A DNA stretch of 64,000 nucleotides, taken from assembly GCA_949152475.1 (NCBI GenBank), contig OX424569.1, forward strand, positions 32,347,950-32,411,949. The letters run 5' to 3'. How positions within the stretch are numbered: position 1 is the stretch's first letter; each line of letters opens with the position of its first letter. The notes under the pieces were generated by a model that was not told the origin of the DNA, did no database searches, and was given only the letters and a program-made list of their open reading frames with translations. Position numbers and translations under genes: made by a program. Of this stretch, positions 32,174 through 40,900 are shown piece by piece. This stretch comes from Terebella lapidaria (Eukaryota > Annelida > Polychaeta > Terebellida > Terebellidae).

Positions 32174-33205
32174 CTAGCCTTCCCCCATCGTCATGGGCTC
32201 CTCATCCGTGCCGCCTGTCTTGGGGTCTGGCGGCGGTGACGAGTCCCTACGCCGCGGAAGCAGCGGAGCCGGCATAGTGAAAGCCGGCTGCACGGGCGGA
32301 TGAGGTAGGCCCGGTGGAGCTTGCAGGGGCTTTTGTGGTGAGCCCTGCAATCCGGGTCCTGACGGAGCCATCACGACGGAGGCCGGTAGAGAGGTCGCGC
32401 CGAGATCTGCAATGGCGCGGAACATCTCCACCGTATCGCGGGTGCGCTGTGGACCGGCCATCCGTTCTCCCCACACCTGGACTAGGTATGGGTAGATGGC
32501 CAGCTCCAAAGCGGCATCCGCGCGCCGGAGAGCCGCCTGGTTCAGGGCGGACGACTCGGGGTCATCGACGCCCTGGAGTAGGCGAGTCCGAGCGGCCTCG
32601 GCTTCGTCAAGACGACGCCGTAGCTGCTCATTCTCAGCCTCCAGGTGCTCCATCCGTGCGGCTACCTCTGGGGCGGGGGCGGACGCCCCGGACTGCTCGG
32701 CAAGAGCGGCGGTCCGACCCTGGTCGAACGCGCGCCGCTCAATGACGGCCGACAAAGTCCGGTAGCTCTCTAGGCTCCGCCGGGTGCCTTCCATGAGGCC
32801 CTGGTCGTATGCGAGATCGCATGCGACACGGGAGGCCTCGGCGCGGCACCGGCTGAACCGATCCAGAGAGCTGTCCATCTCCGCCACAAGGTACTCCGCC
32901 GCTCGGGTGAGTCGACCCCGCTGGGGGTGATCCAAGGGGTGCTCCTCCCGAGCGCGGACCAACGCGGCTACACCTGCGGACCCCAAGTCACGAATGGCTC
33001 GGGGCACCGGCAGGTTCACCAACGCCGGGTCACCGGGGATCCGGTCCATACCATCGCGACGATGGCCGACCGCCTGGCCTACAGACTCGCGGAAAGTCTC
33101 GTAGACGCTGGCGGCGAAAAAGCCTCCGGCGTACGTCCGCCGTGGCGTCGAGGGGGTCCAAGTCCAGGGAGGCGGTGCTTTGCCATCCCGCGGACGTCCC
33201 CTCAA
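32174..33205 (-). CDS. ORF3 of element 2, second part: helical and coiled-coil region
   Basis: 343 codons from its first ATG, overlapping the end of the zinc-finger ORF in another frame by 176 bp. From about residue 25 (AGGFFAASVYETFRESVG) it reads like folded, helical protein. Residues 100-175 are helix-rich (AAEYLVAEMDSSLDRFSRCRA). Residues 180-210 are a strong heptad segment (MEHLEAENEQLRRRLDEAEA). The tail is Pro-rich and ends EEPMTMGEG. The order matches 21052-22374 of element 1. The first 20 or so residues are probably an out-of-frame artefact, because the upstream frame has plausible sequence there. A frameshift around 33100-33140 therefore splits one original ORF. Self-association is inferred. 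Confidence 0.7.
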   Translation of the reverse strand: MRGRPRDGKAPPPWTWTPSTPRRTYAGGFFAASVYETFRESVGQAVGHRRDGMDRIPGDPALVNLPVPRAIRDLGSAGVAALVRAREEHPLDHPQRGRLTRAAEYLVAEMDSSLDRFSRCRAEASRVACDLAYDQGLMEGTRRSLESYRTLSAVIERRAFDQGRTAALAEQSGASAPAPEVAARMEHLEAENEQLRRRLDEAEAARTRLLQGVDDPESSALNQAALRRADAALELAIYPYLVQVWGERMAGPQRTRDTVEMFRAIADLGATSLPASVVMAPSGPGLQGSPQKPLQAPPGLPHPPVQPAFTMPAPLLPRRRDSSPPPDPKTGGTDEEPMTMGEG

Positions 33206-35612
33206 CTACCAACGAGGACGCGGACGCCGACCTCGAGAGAAGTACCGCACGTCCGCTACTGCTCGCAACCGAGGGAGTCACGCGTGGGGTCCTTGGCGGG
33301 ACCACCGACGCGGTACTCGAGGAGGCGGAGGTGTCTGCCACCACCCGTCCCTCAGACGGACCCGTGGGTACCGTCACCTCGAGCAAGCCCGGGAAATCCT
33401 CCTGAGTCAGCGCACCCGGAGCCTGCAGGGGCGTCGTCCCAGCCGGAGCCTTTCCGGCGGACGAGCTCTTCCCCTGAGTCTTCGGCTGGGGGCGCGGCTT
33501 AGGAGAAGCCACTCGTGTCTTGGCCGCGATCTGCGGCATCTCCGACACGATCATGGTCACCCGGTGCCGTTCTTCACCTGCCTGGGTCGCCGGCGGTTGA
33601 CGGACAGCCTCTGCTGCTGTCCGGGCGGCTTCCGCCGCCTGGTACTCCGCCGGGGTCTGGCCCATTGACGCCGTCAGGCGAGCGGTGTAGCTCGAGCCCG
33701 CGGACACAATGCCAGACTCCTTCCAGGCATCGTCCATGACGCGCTGTGCAAAGCGCCATGGACCCCAGTGAAAGAATCGGTGCTTCACCGTTCCTGACGT
33801 AGTCATGAACGATGCCACCCTCGGTGGAATGTATCCAAAATTGAATACAGGCCCCACTTCATCACCAACGGTGTGAAGTCCCTCACCGCGGTGTGCACCC
33901 GAGCGGTGATTATTAAGGGCCTCCAAACTGGCGAAAAATCGTTGCTGAGGTCTACTGGAGTAGCACCTCTTGCAAACGAACAATTTCATCCAGGGGTAGT
34001 GGTACCCCGCAACATGTCGACTCAAGTGGTCGTAGGGAGGATACCTACGATCCCGGTTGAGCGCAAGGTGCGGGTCCTCATACCCGTCCAGGGATTCCGG
34101 ACAGAGTTGGCATATTACACCCTCCTCTGTCTCGGGCGGCAACCCGACACGCTCCTCGTCCGTGAGTGGACGAGGCCGTGTGAAAGGCGTGTCGGCCGCT
34201 GCGCCGGCCGCCGCTGTGCGGCGCCCTTGCGGATCCCTGCCATACCGCGGGAGGAACATGTGTCCCTGACGGACTCCAGGGAGTTCGGGGCCCATTTCGG
34301 CCCGCAGCCTCTGGATAGAGGGCTGCTCCGAGGACGACCGTTTCTTCTTTTTGGCCGCCCCCGAACGATTCTCCGACCTGGTTTGTCGGGGCACACTCTT
34401 CCCGCGTGGGGGCGCGGCCCTCTGTTGCTGCGCAACGAAGGACCGCCGTCCCGCTTCCAGTGCGGCGTCAGACAGGTGGACCCCGTCTTTCTCCGCGCGC
34501 TTCCGGAGGAGTTCTAAGCGAAGATCTCCCTCCTTCGGCACGGGACGCCCTCGGTCCACTGGACTCGACCCCACCTCCGCAGCTCCGGTAGGTTTCTTGG
34601 TACCGGAGGGAGAAGAAGAGGAGGTTCCTTTCGGAGCCTGGATAGGCACCCGCTTACTGGAACCTCCCGCGCCCGGGCCGGATCCCGCGGAGGCGCCGCC
34701 CGCACCAGATCCCGAGGGATTAGGCGTCTTGGCGTCTCCGGGTTTGGCGGAGGACCCTTTCTGGCCGCCTGGCTTAGGCGCCAGTGGCTGAGGTCCTCCG
34801 GACTTCGATCCGGTTTGAGGCGAGGGGCCGCCGGACTTCTTTTTCCGGTGCGGCCGCTTCTTCTTCTTTTTCTTCGGAGGCGAGGAGGCCGGGTCCGGGT
34901 CGGATCCGGCCTCAGATTGCCCGCGCTCAGAGGCTTCCAGCTCTTGCTGGGCTCTCCACTGCTTCTGGGCAATCTCCCGGGCTCGACGGCGAGTACGCCT
35001 AGAGACGGGCGATGTAAACCCGTCATCTCGGTTCTCGGTCTCCTTCGAGCCAGACTCCTGTTCCTGAGGCGGCGCTTGGGATGCGGCTTCCTCAGCCGCG
35101 TCAACCTGCTCCGCCCAAGTCCCAGGGGCCTTCTGGTCGTGCGGACCAGACTCCGCAGGTGCGGACACCGAGGAGTTCTCGGCGGAACCGGTGTCCGGAC
35201 GGCTACGGCCATCTGGACGAGTTTCCGCACGAGTACTCTCATCCGGACCCAAAGACGCAAGCATCTCCGGGTGCGGATGCAACTCAATATCCACATCCAC
35301 GAGTCCCGCACCACCGCAGTCCATCACCTCTTCCATACGAGGAAAAGGCGACGGATTCAAGAGCTGCTCGGCGCCTGGCGTGGCCGAGTCACTCTCTGCG
35401 GGGCGGTCCTCCGCGACCTCGCTCTCGGTTCCTGTGTAAGAACCAGAGCCGGAGCTGGATTCCGCAGAACCCATCTCTTCGCCTTCGGAGACATGTTCAT
35501 TGTCCACATCCTCAGGCCTAGCTAGGGGTCTCGAGTACACACTAGTGCACTCTAGAGACCCCTCCTCCCTTCCCACATCACTACCCCAGCCGTCACTTGA
35601 TTCTGACATCAA
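33030..35612 (-). CDS. ORF3 of element 2, first part: basic and C2H2 zinc-finger protein
   Basis: 860 codons in the env position, without signal peptide or membrane segment. Residues 1-200 are acidic and Ser-rich. Residues 245-258 are a strong lysine-rich nuclear-localisation-like patch (PPKKKKKKRPHRKKK), and a second KKKKR lies near 421. Low-complexity Gly/Ser/Pro sequence fills 260-350. Two C2H2-type fingers follow in tandem: C501-x2-C504...H533-x4-H538, and C547-x2-C550...H569-x4-H574. The block FFHWGPWRFAQRVM comes after them. LSRHVAGYHYPWMKLFVC corresponds to the finger region of element 1. The last 30 or so residues lose the pattern, consistent with a frameshift into the next ORF. A nuclear, DNA- or RNA-binding protein is inferred; I know no named family with this layout. 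Confidence 0.75.
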   Translation of the reverse strand: MMSESSDGWGSDVGREEGSLECTSVYSRPLARPEDVDNEHVSEGEEMGSAESSSGSGSYTGTESEVAEDRPAESDSATPGAEQLLNPSPFPRMEEVMDCGGAGLVDVDIELHPHPEMLASLGPDESTRAETRPDGRSRPDTGSAENSSVSAPAESGPHDQKAPGTWAEQVDAAEEAASQAPPQEQESGSKETENRDDGFTSPVSRRTRRRAREIAQKQWRAQQELEASERGQSEAGSDPDPASSPPKKKKKKRPHRKKKSGGPSPQTGSKSGGPQPLAPKPGGQKGSSAKPGDAKTPNPSGSGAGGASAGSGPGAGGSSKRVPIQAPKGTSSSSPSGTKKPTGAAEVGSSPVDRGRPVPKEGDLRLELLRKRAEKDGVHLSDAALEAGRRSFVAQQQRAAPPRGKSVPRQTRSENRSGAAKKKKRSSSEQPSIQRLRAEMGPELPGVRQGHMFLPRYGRDPQGRRTAAAGAAADTPFTRPRPLTDEERVGLPPETEEGVICQLCPESLDGYEDPHLALNRDRRYPPYDHLSRHVAGYHYPWMKLFVCKRCYSSRPQQRFFASLEALNNHRSGAHRGEGLHTVGDEVGPVFNFGYIPPRVASFMTTSGTVKHRFFHWGPWRFAQRVMDDAWKESGIVSAGSSYTARLTASMGQTPAEYQAAEAARTAAEAVRQPPATQAGEERHRVTMIVSEMPQIAAKTRVASPKPRPQPKTQGKSSSAGKAPAGTTPLQAPGALTQEDFPGLLEVTVPTGPSEGRVVADTSASSSTASVVPPRTPRVTPSVASSSGRAVLLSRSASASSLVVEGTSAGWQSTASLDLDPLDATADVRRRLFRRQRLRDFPRVCRPGGRPSSRWYGPDPR

Positions 35613-37521
35613 GCGCTCTAATCGCTCTAAACACTGGGAGTCAGATCCGCAGATCCGTCTCCACCAGTGCCGAGCGCTTGAATGACCAGTAAGTGTCGAG
35701 TTACATCGATTATAAGCATCAAGTGTTGGCAGTTATACTGCACACGCATCGTATGACGCGTTCCCATGGAAACGTCTATTCACTGCATCTACCCGATCGA
35801 CAGACAAAAGGACGTTTTACACTCCCGCATTCACATACACGCATCTCCCCCCGGTGACTCCTATCGTGCCATGTATACGGGTGGCTTGTGTACACAAGCC
35901 ATCCCGGGGGAACCCGCTAAAATACTACAGTAATTAACAGCAGTCATTAGCAATAGCTTTCGCACTGGCGATCAATGACGTGAAGTTAATCACCCTCGCA
36001 GGTTAAAGATTGTATACAATGTATCGAAAAGCCAAACTACTTGTGGGTGTTACGATTATGTCACCCTATCAGCAGCGATAAATAAAAATTTAACACCGCT
36101 CAAGCAGCAATGAAAATAAATCCACCACCGCTTGCATGCTTTTCATAGATCACGGCATACAGCCTTCGATACAATGTACACAATCTCCTACACCCCTCTT
36201 GCGAAAGCAGAAATCTCCCGATTTCTTACTTTCTATTGCACCAAGGACAAGAGATATATCACTAAACTTTCTCATATATTGGATAAATGAGTAAGAATAG
36301 CATTTCCACGGGAACACGCACACACTTGTGGCTTATAATCCTCCCATAAATAATAAATGAGATGGAAAATAAACAAAATCACTCCCCATAGCCGCTGGCA
36401 CGCTTACAGGGCGATCGGACATACCCATGACGTCCGGACAGACAATCGGGCGCCCTATGGGCGTTTGCAAAGCGCCCACTAGCAACCCCGACGTACTGCC
36501 CGGCCGCGGAGCGGTGCCCGGTCCAGCCCAGAGCCTCCTCAAACGACTACAGGAGCGCGGAGCCAATAGATTAGACGCGGAGCCGGCATGGTCCATAACC
36601 TCAATGGTTAGGGGGCGAACCCTTCATACCGGCGCCCAATCTATAGGCGCCCAAAGATGGTGAAAGCAATAGCCGGCGGACGTCCGGAGCTGCCCGCGGA
36701 CGGAGTCCAGGCCGGACGCCTACCATTGTACGGCGTATTGCCCTTATCCAATGAATATGAATTTGGAATTAAAAGCCACCACAAGTGTTGCGCATGTAAT
36801 ATACGACCCCCTTCTTAGAAGGAGGCCGGGGTTCCGGTCATTCCGGCCGGACCGCATATTGTAAGGTACGATCCGGACGAGAACGAGCGTCACCCGCTGC
36901 CGCGGCTGGTCCGCACACGCGGACTTAACAACCGCTCCATTATCGTAATGGATAGTCGGTTTCCTGCCGTAAGAAACCTTAATTACTATAACCGTAATTA
37001 TAGTAATGGCTCACGGGGGATAACTACACCGAAGTGCGTCATCTTAAAGCGCCGCGGACGCCGGACGAGTCACGCGGACGAACCACGGACATCAGTCCTC
37101 GCGTGCGGACACTATCCCCACGTCCAGAGCCAGTTCCCCAAATCCGTGGGAAGGCGCTTCTCCCGTAGCGGACGTAAATCCCAACCTCAGTCTGGCCATA
37201 TAAGAGGTTGTCCCGGGACCAGGGGCGTCCGGCCGGATCAGTAAATTCGTCCGGCCAGCGTAACCGTTGTGCGGATTACGCCGAACAGCCGTCCACAATG
37301 TGCGGACAGGCCATCCGCACGTCCCTGGCGCTGGAAACTACAGGAGGGCGGATGCGGAGCGGCGGCGTTACGACATGAAAGTCTCCGCGGACCTCAACTC
37401 CGAAGATAGCCACAAAGTAGCCACCCGCGGAGGTAAGTCGTGCGGACTCTCACGGAACGACCTAAAACCCGTCCGTAGTATGATAGACGGGTACCGCAGA
37501 CGCATCCGCATGGGCGGAAGG
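35613..37521 (-). other. Non-coding interval between pol and ORF3 in element 2
   Basis: 1.9 kb without a supported frame. Between 36660 and 37460 I count about ten plus-strand GCGGAC words against about one in the opposite orientation. A perfect 20-bp palindrome lies at 35882-35901, and smaller hairpins at about 36935-36963 and 36980-37005. Its position matches the 1.6-kb interval of element 1. Confidence 0.6.
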
Positions 37522-37959
37522 TTATTCCCACCCATACCGGGCTGGCGCACGTGGTTTCCGGCGTGGCCGCCCGTCATCCGCAGGTACTGGAGGGAGTGGG
37601 GGTACCTGCGGATCGCCGTCATCTGGCTGATAGCCACCCAGTCCATCATCTGACGGGTCAGAGAGGTCCGGGAGGCCCACCATACGGCGCACACGCTCGT
37701 CCGGAGTCCGCGGATGCTGACCAGACGGATCCCACACGGGAGCATCATCCGGTTCCGCATCTTGAACGAGCGGATCCATGACAAGCGGGCCCTCGTACTT
37801 CTTCAGATTATCGATATGGACAACCAGAACCCTGTCCGGATCGGAATCCCTCCGGATCCGGTAGTCCACATCTGTCACCTGTTTCAATACCGTAAACGGG
37901 CCTATCCACGGCTTAGCAAATTTATTGCCTTGCTTAAGCGGCGGATAATAGTAGCGCAC
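37522..37959 (-). pseudogene. Integrase C-terminal piece of element 2 (out of frame with pol)
   Basis: A 145-codon frame begins RYYYPPLKQGNKFAKPWIGPF, the GPY/F module of Gypsy integrases, and continues VVHIDNLKKYEG. It ends in a charged, Pro-rich tail closing RKPRAPARYGWE. It is the natural end of the gag-pol protein but stands in a different frame, overlapping the last 58 bases of the main frame. The break is near 38000, at a 10-bp direct repeat. The ATG at its start is just the first methionine. The matching region of element 1 (KFARPWTGPW...VVHLDVLKPYEG) is in frame with its integrase core. Confidence 0.85.
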
Positions 37960-40900
37960 CTTGTCGCCCTCCGCAAAAGCTGGCCTACCCTTAGCATGGG
38001 CGTTATAGCCTCATCATGGGCGTTCGCCAGGGCGCGGCGAATCCACTCCACGTACTCCGGACCGCACTGGGGTACTGCGCCGGTCTCTGCCGCAGTTGGA
38101 TACATAATATCCACGGGCAAATTTAGCTCCCGGCCGTACAACATCGCGTGCGGAGTAACTCCGGTCGAAGAGTGGACCGACGACCTGTACGCCATTAAGA
38201 CATACGGGAGGTGGTCATCCCAATCATTCGCACGATCGTTCACAAAGGCCGCCAGCATGTTGAGGACCGATCGATTAAAGCGTTCGACCTGGCCATCAGA
38301 CTGGGGCCTGTAGGGGGTGGTCCGCACCTTGGTACTGCCTAGCATCTTTGCTAGGTTTCGGAACAGGTTGCTCTCAAATTGCGTGCCCTGATCCGAATGT
38401 ACCTGTTTAGGTACCCCATGGTACACCACCCATCTATTCACCAGTAACCGAGCTACCTCGTCCGCAGTCTGGCGGTGCAGTGGGTAGGCGTCGGTATACT
38501 TGGTAAAATAGTCAGAAATCACTAGGATGTACCGGAAACCGCGCGGGGTGACCCGGTGGGTATCCAGTATATCCAAAGCTATCCGATCAAATGGTGCGCC
38601 CGCCTTAACCGTGGTTAAGGGGTGGCGGCCAGGAGTCGGAACTCCTTTGCGAGCTTGACACCGAGGGCAGGCTGCGCACCACCGTTGCACGTCCAAGCTG
38701 CTACCAGGCCAATGAAAGCGCTGTTGTAGCCTATGGACGGTCCTCCGGATTCCCAAGTGACCGGTCACCCGGAGGTCATGCAACTGGTGGAGTACTTCTT
38801 TCCGCAGCTCCGCCGGAAGTACCAACTGCCATATGGGAGGCAGTGGAGTCGGTGGCTCATAGCGCCGGTACAAGAGGCCATCCCTCAAGGAGAGTCGTTC
38901 CCACTGAGATACTAGAGACAAGGTCTCCTCCCTGTAGGTCTTTCGCTCATCCTTCGAGGGCTTCTGGCCGGCCTCAAGGGCTGTAATTACCGGTGCCAGA
39001 GCTCTGTCAGCTCTCTGCGCCGCAGCTATCTGCGCCGGAGAGTAGCCACCCAAGTAATTAGGCTCCTCATCCGTCGCGTCCGGCTGCGCCGCAGCGGCCA
39101 TCACCACAGGGGGCAAGGACCGCTCATACTCAGACTCTCCAGAGGACGAGGGTACCCACGAGGAGTACACCGCCGGACTCGAGGAGGACTCGCTGGAGCT
39201 GAGCCACACCTCCGCTTCGTATGCGGGACGCCCTCGCCGATAACGGCGGGTCCGCGCGCGGATATTAGCCCTAGACGCTCCGGCCGCCGTGTTGTTAGAG
39301 GGGGCGGCGGCCTGCGGTCTCCCCGGAACGTCCAATTCCGAGTCTGAGGACGAATCCGCGGCTTGCTGGAATGGCGCCATTCCTGCACAACCCGGATTCT
39401 TGCACTTATGACAACGGGACAGGCCGTCCGCGTTGCCGTGCAACTTACCAGCGCGATGCTCTATCTGCATGTCATACTCTTGGAGTTTGACGAGCCACCG
39501 CGCCACCAAGCCATCGGCCTCACTATAGTTGAGGAGCCATCTCAGCGAACTATGATCAGTCCGCAAGCGGAAATGGCGTCCCAACAAATAGTGCCGGAAA
39601 CGCTTGGTCATCGTAACTACCGCGAGCAACTCGCGATGAGTGGTACAGTAGTTCATTTGAGAGCGGCTCAAGGCCACACTCGCATAAGCCACTACCCGCT
39701 CTTGCCCGTCCACGATCTGCGAGAGGACACCGCCGAGTGCGAAGTTACTCGCGTCAGTGTCCAGGATGAACTCGCAGTCCGGACGAGGGTGCCGCAGCAC
39801 CGGGGCCGCTACCAAGGCCTGCCGGAGTCCCGAGAAGGCGTCAGCCTGCTCGGCGGACCAAATAAAATCGGCGCCCTTTTCCGTGAGGATAGTAAGGGGA
39901 CGCGCGATCTCCGCAAAGCCGCGAATAAACCTGCGGTGGTAGCTCGCGAAGCCCAAAAAGGACCTCACGTCCGCCACGTTGCAGGGCGGAGGCCATTTCT
40001 GCACGGCCGCCACCTTTGCGGGGTCTGGTCTCACTCCGGTGCCCGTTACCATGAAGCCCAAGTACAGGATTTCCTGCGCGAATAGTTCGCACTTACTTGG
40101 CTTCAATTTAAGCCCTGCTCCGCGGATGCGATGGAGCACCATCTGGAGGTTGGTGAGGGTTTCCTCGAACGACCGGCCATACACGACGACATCGTCGATG
40201 TAGAACATGCATCGCTTCCAGAGGAACCCTTTAAGTACCATCTCCATGAGGCGCTCGAACGTCGCTTGTGCGTTACAGAGCCCGAACGGCATTACCTTGA
40301 ATTGGTAGAGCCCGTTCTTGGTAACGAAGGCAGTCTTCGCCCGATCACTCTCCTCCATCTCCACCTGCCAATACCCGGAGGCCAGATCCAGAGCACAGAA
40401 ATAGTGCGACCCGGCCAGGGCATCGAAGGTATCCTCAATGTGCGGGAGAGGATATGAGTCCTTCCGCGTGGCATCGTTGAGTTTCCGATAGTCCACGCAG
40501 AACCTCCACGAGCCGTCATTCTTCTTCACCATAACCACCGGACTGGCCCAAGGGCTGTCACTGGGTTCGATGATGTCCAAGTCGAGCATCTTTTGCACCT
40601 CCTGGTCTATGACCTCTTGGTGCACTATTGCTGCCCGACGAAGACGCTGCTTGAGAGGACGCTCGTCCACGAGGTCGATGCGGTGCTTGGCGACGTCAGT
40701 CTTGCCAACCGCACCATCAGGACCCATGAACACATCCGCATACTGCCGCAGCAGTTTGCGGAGCGCTTGGCGCTGCTCTTCATCCAACCGGTCCTTCGGA
40801 ACCCGAGATTCCAAATGGTCCGGCAGGGTGAACGGGTCATCCCCGGTGGCCGCCGCCGCGCACGCAGCGCGGCAGACAGGATCGTCGGGGAGGACACGAC

